35,543 nt of DNA, taken from NCBI GenBank assembly GCA_028287105.1, contig JAQBQH010000177.1, positions 1 through 35,543 on the forward strand. The letters run 5' to 3'. Of the stretch, positions 17,575 through 25,435 are shown in pieces; position 1 is the stretch's first letter, and every line of letters starts with the position of its first letter. A model generated the notes under the pieces. The model had not been told where the DNA came from, did no database searches, and saw nothing but the letters and a program-made list of their open reading frames with translations. The stretch is from Myxococcales bacterium (GTDB lineage: Bacteria > Myxococcota_A > Polyangia > Palsa-1104). Position numbers and translations under genes: made by a program.

Positions 17575-19245
17575 CTACGTGGCGTTGGACGCCGCGTGGA
17601 CGCCCATGACGGCGCGGCCGGAGGGATCGGCGTTGCGGGCGAAGCTGGCGTCCCAGGCGATGGCGGTCGGCGTGCTGCACGCGATGCTCGGGCCGCCGGG
17701 CACGCAGCCGGCCGCCGCGTCGCCGGGAAAGTGGGACTCGAAGATCTCGCGGTAGAAGTACGCTTCCTTGGTCATCGGCGTGTTGTAGGGGAAGCGGTAG
17801 CGCGCATTGGCCATCTGCAGATCGGACACCTGCGCGGCGGCGTTGGCTTTGAGCGAATCGATCCAGCGGTAGCCCACGCCGTCGGAGAACTGCTCCTTCT
17901 GTCGCCACAAGATCTCGTCGGGCAGGTAGCCGCCGGCGAAGGCCTCGCGCAGCGGGTGCTTTTCCATTCGCCCGGGGCCGGTCATCTTCGCCTGCGGGTC
18001 GAACGCCATGGCGACGTCGAGGAATTCGCGGTCGAGGAACGGAACCCGGATCTCGACGCCCCAGGCGGCGCTCGACTTGTTGGCGCGCAGGCAGTCGTAT
18101 TTGTGGAGCGCGTCGAGCTTGCGCACCGTCTCGTCGTGTAGCTCGCGCGCGCTCGGGGCCTTGTGGAAGTAGAGATAGCCGCCGAAGACCTCGTCGGCGC
18201 CTTCACCGGAGAGCACCATCTTGATGCCCATCGCTTTGATCCGCCGCATCATGAGGTACATCGGCGTCGACGCGCGGATCGAGGTCACGTCGTAGGTCTC
18301 GATGTGGTAGATGACGTCGCGTAGCGCGTCGAGCCCCTCCTGCACGGTGAACACGAACTCGTGGTGCACGGTGCCGATGGCGGCGGCGACCTTGCGCGCG
18401 GCAGCCAGGTCGGGCGACCCGTCGAGCCCGATGCAGAACGAATGCAGGCGCGGCCACCACGCTTCGGTCTGGTCGCCGTCTTCGATGCGCTTGCGCGCGT
18501 AGCGCTGGGTGACGGCGGCGATGATCGATGAGTCGAGGCCGCCGGAGATGAGCACGCCATAGGGAACGTCGGACATGAGCTGCTGGTGGACGGCGGACTC
18601 GAGGCTGGCGCGCAACGCGGGGACGTCGAGCGGCTTCCGCGCCGCGACGTCGAAGTCGCGCCACCCCGGATCGTAATAGCGCACCGGCTTCGCCTGCGCC
18701 CTGGTCAGGTAGTGGCCGGGCGGAAAGTCTTCGATGTGCCGGCAGTGCGCGATGAGCGCCTTGAGCTCGGAAGCGACGTGCAGATTGCCGTGCTCGTCGC
18801 GGCCGACATAGAGCGGGATGACGCCGATCGGATCGCGCGCGATCAGAAAGTCGTCCCGGCGCTTGTCGTAGAGCACGAAGGCGAAGATGCCACTGAGCCG
18901 GTTGAGGAAACCGGCGCCGTGCCGCTCGTAGAGCGGGATGATGGGCTCGCAGTCGGACGAGGTCTTGAACGGGAAGTCCGCCACCTCGGCGCGCAGCGCG
19001 GCGTGGTTGTAGATCTCGCCGTTGACCGCCAGCACGATGTCGCCGGCGGCGTTGGTGAGCGGTTGGGCGCCGTGCTCCACGTCGACGATGGCGAGCCGCT
19101 CATGGGCGAGGATGGCGCGGTCGTCGGCGTAGATGCCGCTCCAGTCGGGGCCGCGATGGCGCAGCGAACGGGCCATCGCCACCGCGCGCTCGCGGAGCGG
19201 CGGACTGTCACTGTGGATGTCGAGGATGCAGGCAATACCGCACAT
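17575..19245 (-). CDS. asnB: glutamine-hydrolysing asparagine synthetase
   Basis: The 556-residue protein is close in length to E. coli AsnB. The start at 19245 leaves Cys2 (MCGIACIL) as the N-terminal nucleophile of the glutaminase domain, with RHRGPD, VNGEIYN and SSDCE also in place. The synthetase domain carries the ATP pyrophosphatase loop SGGLDSS (residues 234-240) and LSGEGADEVFGGY. Both half-reactions therefore look intact: Gln hydrolysis and Asp amidation through beta-aspartyl-AMP. It lies 149 nt downstream of the ABC exporter on the same strand, so it may be the last gene of the peptide operon. Whether it makes free asparagine or acts on a peptide side chain cannot be decided from sequence; full-length AsnB character favours free asparagine. 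Confidence 0.93.
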   Translation of the reverse strand: MCGIACILDIHSDSPPLRERAVAMARSLRHRGPDWSGIYADDRAILAHERLAIVDVEHGAQPLTNAAGDIVLAVNGEIYNHAALRAEVADFPFKTSSDCEPIIPLYERHGAGFLNRLSGIFAFVLYDKRRDDFLIARDPIGVIPLYVGRDEHGNLHVASELKALIAHCRHIEDFPPGHYLTRAQAKPVRYYDPGWRDFDVAARKPLDVPALRASLESAVHQQLMSDVPYGVLISGGLDSSIIAAVTQRYARKRIEDGDQTEAWWPRLHSFCIGLDGSPDLAAARKVAAAIGTVHHEFVFTVQEGLDALRDVIYHIETYDVTSIRASTPMYLMMRRIKAMGIKMVLSGEGADEVFGGYLYFHKAPSARELHDETVRKLDALHKYDCLRANKSSAAWGVEIRVPFLDREFLDVAMAFDPQAKMTGPGRMEKHPLREAFAGGYLPDEILWRQKEQFSDGVGYRWIDSLKANAAAQVSDLQMANARYRFPYNTPMTKEAYFYREIFESHFPGDAAAGCVPGGPSIACSTPTAIAWDASFARNADPSGRAVMGVHAASNAT

Positions 19246-19394
19246 GGCCCTTGGGACAGCAACCGCCATACCAGAAGCGGTCGCTTCGCGGTTCCGAGGA
19301 CTTGGCTACCTCGGCGCAGCGGCGCTGGCGGAGGCGGCAACATCGCGACCGCGGCAGCGTTGCCAATCGCAGCGGTGCGTCTTGGGCGCGCAGC

Positions 19395-21176
19395 TCATTG
19401 GTACCCGCTCGCCTGCAGCGCGAAGAGCGCGGCGTAGCGGGCGCCGGCGGCGACGAGCTGGTCGTGCGCGCCGTCTTCCACGACCTGCCCGCCCTCGAGC
19501 ACCACGATCCGCTCGGACCGCCGCACCGTCGCGAACCGATGCGAGATGAGGATCGCGGTGCGCCCGCGCGCGAGCGTGCGGAAGCGCTCGAACACCAGGT
19601 GCTCCGAGGCGGCGTCGAGCGCCGCGGTGGGCTCGTCGAGCACCAGGATATCGGCCTCTTCGCGCATGAACGCGCGCGCCAGCGCGATGCGCTGCCACTG
19701 CCCGCCGGACAGCTCCACGCCGCCTTCGAACCACCGTCCGAGCGGCGTCTCGAGGCCGCGCGGCAGCGACGCCACGACCTCGGCAGCCCCGCCGCGGGCG
19801 ACGGCGCGCTCGACCCGCTCGCGATCGTCGAGGTGCTCGTGGCTGCCGAACCCGATGTTCTCCTGTGCCGCGAATTGATACTGGTTGAAGTCCTGGAAGA
19901 TCACACCGAGACGCCGGCGCAACGCCGTCGGGTCCCACGAGCGCAGGTCCTGCCCGTCGAGCAAGATGCGCCCTTCGGTCGGCTGGTAGAGCCCGGTCAG
20001 GAGCTTGATGAGCGTGGTCTTGCCGGCGCCGTTGTGGCCGACCACTGCGACGTTCTGCCCCGGCGGAATGAACAGGTTGATTCCGCGCAGCGCCCACTGC
20101 TCTTGCCCCGGGTAGCAGAAGCCGACATCTTGAAAACGAATGCCCTCCTCGTTCGTCACGCGCGTCGCGGCGAGCGGGAGCGCCGCCGGCGGCACCGGCA
20201 CGGCCAGGAACGCGAACAGGTTCGACATGTACAGGTTGTGCTCGTACATGTCGCCGAGCGAGGCGAGCGAGCCCTGGAACGACTGCTGCCCCTGGCGGAA
20301 CGCGACCACATAGAGCGTCATCTCGCCGAGCGTGATGCGGCCGGTCGCCGCCGCCAGCCCCATCAATAGATACGAGCCGTAGAAGCCAGCGGTCCCGATG
20401 AGCGAGAGGCTGTAGCCCCACACGCCGCGGCGCACCGCCAGCGAACGATCTTGCCGGTAGAAGCGCTCGCCGAGCCCGCGATAACGATCGAGCAGCAGCG
20501 GGCCGAGGTTGAAGAGCTTGACCTCCTTGGCGTGGTCGTCGTTGCCGAGGACATGCTCGATGTAGCCGAGCAGCCGGCCCTCGGGCGAGCGGCGATTGCG
20601 CAAGCGGAAGGCCTCGGCCGAAAAGCGCATCTCGGCCACCATCGCCGGCAGCGCCGCGACGATGAGCAGCGGCAGCGCCCAGCCCGAGAAGCGCAGGAGC
20701 AGCCCGACGTAGCCGAGCAGCGTCACCACGTTCTGCACGAGCTGGAAGAGCTCGATCACGACCGACGCGGGGCGCGACGAGGCCTCGCGTCGCGCGCGGC
20801 TCAGCTGATCGTAGATGTGGCTGTCCTCGAAGTGGTGCAGCTCGAGCGTGATGGCCTTGCGCAGGATGAGAAGATTGGTGTCGACGCTGAGCCGCGCGCC
20901 GAGGAGGAGGCGCACCAGCGCCTGCGCGCGCTGCACCAGCGCCTGCAGCGCCACCAGGCCCAGCTCGATCGAGATCCAGCGCAGGGTGCCGCTGCGCGAG
21001 CCCGACACGACCGCGTCGACGATCGACTTGCCCACGTAGGCGACGAGGAGCAGCAGGCCCGACCCGAACAGCGTGAGCGCGCCGAGCGCCAGCGTCGCGG
21101 TCCACGACGAGCGCCAGACCAGCTTCAGCGTCTCGCCGAGATAGGCGACGCGCGCGAGCAGCCGGGGCGGCTTCAC
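19395..21176 (-). CDS. ABC exporter (fused permease-ATPase), probable peptide exporter
   Basis: The 593-residue half-transporter has an N-terminal six-helix exporter domain (residues 20-325) and a C-terminal nucleotide-binding domain. The latter has Walker A GHNGAGKTT (380-388), signature LSGGQ (489-493), Walker B ILVLDEP (510-516) and H-loop His546. The permease carries the HHFEDSHIYDQLSRARRE segment seen in lantibiotic and other peptide exporters of the NisT/MsbA-like group. There is no N-terminal C39 peptidase domain, so leader removal must be done by another enzyme. I chose the GTG at 21176: it overlaps the TGA of the 2OG oxygenase gene as GTGA, continuing the chain of coupled genes, and the hydrophobic region begins soon after. 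It would export the mature peptide. Confidence 0.9.
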   Translation of the reverse strand: MKPPRLLARVAYLGETLKLVWRSSWTATLALGALTLFGSGLLLLVAYVGKSIVDAVVSGSRSGTLRWISIELGLVALQALVQRAQALVRLLLGARLSVDTNLLILRKAITLELHHFEDSHIYDQLSRARREASSRPASVVIELFQLVQNVVTLLGYVGLLLRFSGWALPLLIVAALPAMVAEMRFSAEAFRLRNRRSPEGRLLGYIEHVLGNDDHAKEVKLFNLGPLLLDRYRGLGERFYRQDRSLAVRRGVWGYSLSLIGTAGFYGSYLLMGLAAATGRITLGEMTLYVVAFRQGQQSFQGSLASLGDMYEHNLYMSNLFAFLAVPVPPAALPLAATRVTNEEGIRFQDVGFCYPGQEQWALRGINLFIPPGQNVAVVGHNGAGKTTLIKLLTGLYQPTEGRILLDGQDLRSWDPTALRRRLGVIFQDFNQYQFAAQENIGFGSHEHLDDRERVERAVARGGAAEVVASLPRGLETPLGRWFEGGVELSGGQWQRIALARAFMREEADILVLDEPTAALDAASEHLVFERFRTLARGRTAILISHRFATVRRSERIVVLEGGQVVEDGAHDQLVAAGARYAALFALQASGYQ

Positions 21177-21904
21177 GCTGCCGCCCCCGGCGCCTGGCGA
21201 CGCATGAAGAAGCCGGAGATCGAGGCGCGCACGGCTGCGCCCGCGCTGGCGTCGACACGGGTGACGCGGTGCAGGTAGCCGGCAGCCTGAACGACGAGGC
21301 GATTGGGCTTGGGCATGATGTACGTGCCGACCCCCGCCTCGAGCAGCTGCGCGCTCTCGTAGCTGTTGTCGATCTCCATGCCGACGGGCACGCGCCCCCG
21401 GCCCATCACCTCCTCGGCGGGATAGTGCAGGTGGCGCGTCGATTCCTCGGCGACGCACAGCTCGCCGCCCCACTGGCTGTTCCAGTATGGGTGCGCGTAG
21501 AACGAGAATGCGCCGACGCGGCCTTCACCGTCGTCGTGCCAGGAGAGCGCGCTGCCTTGCGGATAGAGGAAGGGGCGCGCGGTCAGGCAATCCCAAGACT
21601 CGGCGAAGCGGCCGATCCAGGGCGCGAAGCGGTCGGCGTGGTCGATGAGCAGGCGAACGATCAAATCGATCGCTCGCCCCGTCGGATACGAGGCCACGCC
21701 GTCGAGATCGCCGCGCGGGTGCGAGGCGACCCCGCGCCCTTCGAGGATGCGCCCGTCGAGCAGGCCGTAGACCTTCTCCCAGCGGCCGCGGTTGACGAAC
21801 ACGTAGTCCTCGCTGCGGACGTAGCGCCACAAAAGGGCGAGCTCCTCCGTCGGCAACACGTCGTCGAAGACGGCGAGCTGCGGCGTGCTCAGGACGGCCT
21901 TCAA
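21173..21904 (-). CDS. 2OG-Fe(II) oxygenase, prolyl-4-hydroxylase-like
   Basis: A 243-residue single-domain double-stranded beta-helix oxygenase. The iron triad is visible: His123 and Asp125 in SWHDDGEG, and His212 in GYLHRVTRV. Arg226 (AAVRASISGFF) is placed to bind the 2-oxoglutarate carboxylate. The WGGELCV strand after the HxD motif matches the prolyl-4-hydroxylase-like P4Hc group, which hydroxylates proline or other side chains in peptides. It starts at a TTG whose last two bases overlap the TGA of the preceding gene (TTGA), and its own stop overlaps the ABC exporter start, so translation is coupled on both sides. In this locus the precursor peptide is the natural candidate substrate (its tail has a Pro), by inference. 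Confidence 0.85.
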   Translation of the reverse strand: MKAVLSTPQLAVFDDVLPTEELALLWRYVRSEDYVFVNRGRWEKVYGLLDGRILEGRGVASHPRGDLDGVASYPTGRAIDLIVRLLIDHADRFAPWIGRFAESWDCLTARPFLYPQGSALSWHDDGEGRVGAFSFYAHPYWNSQWGGELCVAEESTRHLHYPAEEVMGRGRVPVGMEIDNSYESAQLLEAGVGTYIMPKPNRLVVQAAGYLHRVTRVDASAGAAVRASISGFFMRRQAPGAAA

Positions 21905-22998
21905 ACGTCACCGGGGCCGAGCGGACCCTCGAAGCTGGCCGCGACGTAGTGCAGGAGCAGCGAGATCATGGTCTCGCCGGGGCCGAGGCGCCCTTCACGG
22001 TAGTGCGTCATCCGTTGGCCGCGAAACAGGAGCGCATCGCCGGCGCCGAGCAGCGCGCGCACCTCCTGCCCGCTCGCCGGGTCGACCAGGCACAGCGGCC
22101 AGGCATCCTGACGGCTGCGCGCCGGCTGATGGTCGAGCGCGATGGCGAGCGAGATCTGGCAGCGCTCGTTGTCGGTGTGCGGCAAGAGCGCGGCGCCGGC
22201 GACGTAGTGGGTCACGTAGCTGTAACTGGGCTTGATCGGCTCGTCGGCGAGGCGCTGCACCAGCGGCGTGAGCAGCCGATGCAGCTCGACGCCCAGCGCT
22301 TCGTCGAAGAGCGTGTAGTGCAGATCCTTCGGCTCGTAGTGCAGGTAGCCGTTACGCGTCAGCTCGCCGAGATAGCGGCGCGCGGCGGCGACGAGCGCCG
22401 GCGGCAGGATGTCGCGCACGATCACGAAGCCGCGCCGTGCAAAGCACGCGTGGAGCGCTTCGGCGTCGAGCGCTGCCGGCGGTGGCGCGACCGGGAGCCG
22501 CGCGCGCTCGCCGCGGAGGCGCGCGTACAGCGGCGCGTCTTCGTCGGCGATCCAGAGCGGAATCTCGTACCCGAGGCGCGGGTCGGCGACATAGCCGGTC
22601 GGATGGCCGGCCTCGACCCACGGTCCCGAGAAGGCGGTGTCGCCGCCGGTGTGGAGGCGAAACGAGGGATCGAGCGCCACGCGGGCGGGATCGTCGGCAA
22701 TGCAGGCGAAGCGGACCGGCTCCGGCTCCTCGGCCGGCGTGACGAGATAGCCGACGTCGCGCAAGAAGCTGCGCTCGTGTGCGGCCAGCTCGTCGAGCCG
22801 CGCCGCCTCGTCGCTGAAGAAGCGCCGGTACAGTCGCTGCAGCTTCTCCTTGTGCGGCAGCGACAAGCGGTTGAGGAGGAGCCCGCGGTCGCGCACCGGG
22901 CAGGCCATCATCACCACGCCCGGCTCGGGGTCGGCGACGAAGCGGATGCGCGCGGCGGCGTTGCGCTGCAGGAGATCGGGCGCGGCGGAGGTCGTCAT
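21901..22998 (-). CDS. two-domain 2OG-Fe(II) oxygenase
   Basis: The 365-residue protein has an N-terminal region (about 1-170) that I do not recognise and a C-terminal 2OG-Fe(II) oxygenase domain. The oxygenase carries His274 and Asp276 in LLPHTDNERC and a distal His332 in QRMTHYREG, with GAGDALLFRG before it as in 2OG folds; the 2-oxoglutarate anchor is probably an Arg shortly after His332. The N-terminal part (residues 15-85) has the size and helix-strand rhythm of a small winged-helix module, as does the N-terminus of the neighbouring arginase, and could bind the precursor leader. Start (ATG, overlapping the arginase stop as ATGA) and stop (overlapping the next TTG) show coupling. A hydroxylation role on the peptide is inferred from context. 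Confidence 0.8.
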   Translation of the reverse strand: MTTSAAPDLLQRNAAARIRFVADPEPGVVMMACPVRDRGLLLNRLSLPHKEKLQRLYRRFFSDEAARLDELAAHERSFLRDVGYLVTPAEEPEPVRFACIADDPARVALDPSFRLHTGGDTAFSGPWVEAGHPTGYVADPRLGYEIPLWIADEDAPLYARLRGERARLPVAPPPAALDAEALHACFARRGFVIVRDILPPALVAAARRYLGELTRNGYLHYEPKDLHYTLFDEALGVELHRLLTPLVQRLADEPIKPSYSYVTHYVAGAALLPHTDNERCQISLAIALDHQPARSRQDAWPLCLVDPASGQEVRALLGAGDALLFRGQRMTHYREGRLGPGETMISLLLHYVAASFEGPLGPGDV

Positions 22999-24221
22999 CG
23001 GGTGCTCTGAAAGAGATAGCCGTCGACGGGGGCGAACGACTGGCTGTTGAGGATGAGCGTGGTCAGGTAGCGGGCCACCGCCTGGCAGGCGAGGTGGACC
23101 GGCCCCACGCGCCGCGAGACTTCGACGAAGTCGGCCCCGATGATGTTGAAATTCTGAGAGGCGTAATCGATCAGCTCGAGCGCCTGGTAGTACGAGAGGC
23201 CGCCTACCACCGTCGAGCCGGTCTCGGGCGCGACCAGCGGATCGAGGCAATCGACGTCGAAGCTGAGGTAGTAGGGCAGATCGCGCGGCAGCCCGGCGAA
23301 CGCGTCGGCGGGCGTGCAACGCTGCAGCTCGAACGCCGAGACGTAGCTGACGCGCGGGTCGACGACTTTGCGCGTGCGTGGGGCGACGCGCTCCATGGTG
23401 CGCAGGCCGAGCTGACGCAAGACCGCCAGCGAGCTGCTCTGACAGGCGAAGTAGAACGGGTTGGCGTGATTGAGCACGTTCATCGCGCGGTAGGGGCCGA
23501 CATAGTGATCGGGGTGCGCGTCGAAATGGAGCACGCCCACGCGCGGGTGGTGGCGGAACAGCGCACGCAGCGCGTAGTGGGTCAGCGAGTGATCGCCGCC
23601 GAGCATGACCGGCACCATCTCCAGCTCGAGGAGCCGCGCCATCAGCTTCTCGATGCGCGCGCCGACGTTGGCCAGCGCCTCGCCGGGGACGTAGTCGATG
23701 TTGCCGACATCGAGCACCATCAGCCTGGTGAGGTCGTACTCGCGGCGCAGCTCGAGGTCGATGACGGCGTCGGCCGCCTCGCCCAGATAGGACTCCTTCA
23801 TCGCCTGGCGGATCCAGCGCGGTCCTTCGCGCGCGCCCGACTCGACGGCGGAGCCGAGATCGAGCGGCACGCCGAAGATGCCGAACGCGCCCGGACGCGC
23901 GCGGTATGGCAGCTCGGGCCAGCCGCAGCGCTGCCCCACGACGAGCGGCTCGGCGCGCACGAAGCCGGCGCTGAGGAAGTCGACCTCGTCCTCGCGCAGG
24001 AGCACGAAGCTGCCGAGGAGCAGCTCCCATAACTTGTCGTCCAGTCCGAAACGGGACTGGATGGCGGAGCGCGGTTGCGGGACCACGCAGAAATCGAGGA
24101 GCCGCTTGATGCGGAGCTGCGCGCGGAAGTCGAGATCGTGGAACGGATTGCGCACGCAGACGTTGTCGTCCTCGACCTCGATCTGCAGCCGGGGATTGAT
24201 CACCAGGCGGTCGGCGGTCAT
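22995..24221 (-). CDS. arginase/ureohydrolase family enzyme with N-terminal extension (candidate peptide arginase)
   Basis: The 408-residue protein has an intact ureohydrolase domain from about residue 105. The binuclear manganese ligands are all present: His211 in GGDHS, Asp234/His236/Asp238 in HFDAHPDH, and Asp322/Asp324 in SFDVDCLDP; Glu367 in ADFVEV sits where arginases bind the guanidinium group. Arginases are usually about 300 residues; the extra N-terminal 100 residues form a separate predicted alpha/beta module of unknown family. In RiPP clusters, arginase homologues such as OspR convert peptide Arg to ornithine. The gene is embedded between oxygenase genes with ATGA overlaps at both ends, and the candidate precursor has five Arg in its last 18 residues. 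Free-arginine or agmatine use remains possible. Confidence 0.88.
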   Translation of the reverse strand: MTADRLVINPRLQIEVEDDNVCVRNPFHDLDFRAQLRIKRLLDFCVVPQPRSAIQSRFGLDDKLWELLLGSFVLLREDEVDFLSAGFVRAEPLVVGQRCGWPELPYRARPGAFGIFGVPLDLGSAVESGAREGPRWIRQAMKESYLGEAADAVIDLELRREYDLTRLMVLDVGNIDYVPGEALANVGARIEKLMARLLELEMVPVMLGGDHSLTHYALRALFRHHPRVGVLHFDAHPDHYVGPYRAMNVLNHANPFYFACQSSSLAVLRQLGLRTMERVAPRTRKVVDPRVSYVSAFELQRCTPADAFAGLPRDLPYYLSFDVDCLDPLVAPETGSTVVGGLSYYQALELIDYASQNFNIIGADFVEVSRRVGPVHLACQAVARYLTTLILNSQSFAPVDGYLFQSTR

Positions 24222-25435
24222 GGCGATTGGATCTCGAGACCACCGGCGGCGACCAGGCGCGCCAACCAGGCGGTCACGTCGGCGCCGCTGCATTCACCCG
24301 AGAGCTCGCGCACCACGTCGTCGACGGCCAGCGCCTCGCCTTCGTCGAGGCGGGCGAGCAGGGAAGGCACGCGCGGGTGGGCGAGCACCGGAATGCGACG
24401 GCGGCGTACCAACAACATGGGCGGCTGGCCCTCGCGCTCGTGCAGATGCATGCGGAACGGCTTGACCGTCGCCAGCGACGTGCCCGGCAGCGCCGCTGGA
24501 TCGCACGAGACGAGCTCCGGCGATTGGCGGAGGCCGTGGTTGCTGAGGAGCCCGAGCCGATAAGCGACCACGCTCCGGCGCAGCCAGGTCGCCAGCGGCA
24601 CGTCGGCGTCGGCGGCGGCCGACCAGGCGGCAGCCGGGCGATCGTCGCGGATGGGCGCCAGCCGCGTGCCGAGCTGCGACGATTGCGCGTTGATCTCCTC
24701 CAGCACCGCCAGCTCGAGCAGCTCCTTGTTCGAAAGCTCGATGAACGACACCGCCAGCGCCACGGAGAAGCGTGGCGTATTGCCGACGTGAAAATAGCCG
24801 GCCGGCAGGTAGAAGAGGTCCTGCGGGCGAATGGCGAACGTCTGGCCGAACGGCAACATCGTCTCCGGCTCGTAGCAGTCGGCCAGGGAGCCGCGGTGTT
24901 TCTGATAGACCGCGGGGTCCCACAGCGACATCTCCTTGGTGCCGGGACCGAGGTGCGCGTGCAGCACGTGGGTGCGATCGTCGACGTGGATGCCGAAGGG
25001 CGTGAAGCCGTAATTGCCGACGAAGAACGCGACGTCGATGCCGCCGTAGGGAACGCCGCGCCGGGCGAAGAAGGGATCGAGGAAGCGCGCGACCTGGCGC
25101 GACAGGCTCTCGCTCACCGACTCGGCGCCGTTGAGCACGATGCCGAACTTGCGCTCGCCGAACAGCCGCGCCGCCCAGTCCTCGAGCGACTCGTCGGGCC
25201 GCGGCGGATCGGTCATCACACGCTCGTAGTCGTCGGCGCGATGGCCGCCGTCGACGTAGACGCGGATGGTCAGCCCGCTGTCGGCGGGCTGGCGGGTGGC
25301 GGCGCGAAAGACCTCCTCGAAGTCGTGGATCGACACCGGCTCGCCGGCGAAGAAGCCGGGGTAGTGGCAGGGCTGGCGCAGCTCCTGCGACGACGAGACG
25401 AACTCTTCCCAGAACCTGGTGTCAGCAACGAGCAT
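24218..25435 (-). CDS. JmjC/cupin_4-type 2OG oxygenase with C-terminal winged-helix-like domain (1)
   Basis: This 405-residue protein resembles the JmjC-type ribosomal-oxygenase group (YcfD/RoxA, MINA53, NO66). The iron ligands are His150 and Asp152 in FGIHVDD and His216 in FYLPAGYFHVGNT; Lys167 in TKEMSLW is placed to bind 2-oxoglutarate as in JmjC enzymes. Residues 325-405 form a compact helix-rich domain (LLARLDEGEALAVDDVVREL and following), comparable in place to the winged-helix of ribosomal oxygenases. Those relatives hydroxylate Arg or His side chains, both of which occur in the precursor tail. Two homologues lie nearby (25422-26696 and 28753-30030). Its start overlaps the end of the second JmjC gene by 14 nt, and its stop overlaps the arginase start (ATGA). 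Confidence 0.85.
   Translation of the reverse strand: MLVADTRFWEEFVSSSQELRQPCHYPGFFAGEPVSIHDFEEVFRAATRQPADSGLTIRVYVDGGHRADDYERVMTDPPRPDESLEDWAARLFGERKFGIVLNGAESVSESLSRQVARFLDPFFARRGVPYGGIDVAFFVGNYGFTPFGIHVDDRTHVLHAHLGPGTKEMSLWDPAVYQKHRGSLADCYEPETMLPFGQTFAIRPQDLFYLPAGYFHVGNTPRFSVALAVSFIELSNKELLELAVLEEINAQSSQLGTRLAPIRDDRPAAAWSAAADADVPLATWLRRSVVAYRLGLLSNHGLRQSPELVSCDPAALPGTSLATVKPFRMHLHEREGQPPMLLVRRRRIPVLAHPRVPSLLARLDEGEALAVDDVVRELSGECSGADVTAWLARLVAAGGLEIQSP

Noticed and set aside
17575-19245. AsnB homologue read as a lasso-peptide cyclase
   Set aside because: The glutaminase Cys2 and all AsnB motifs are intact at normal length, and no lasso leader peptidase (B1/B2) or typical lasso precursor is nearby.
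19246-19394. Small gene between exporter and asnB
   Set aside because: The minus-strand frame opening at an ATG near 19343 runs into asnB out of frame and has no ribosome binding site; its product is Pro/Arg-rich noise.
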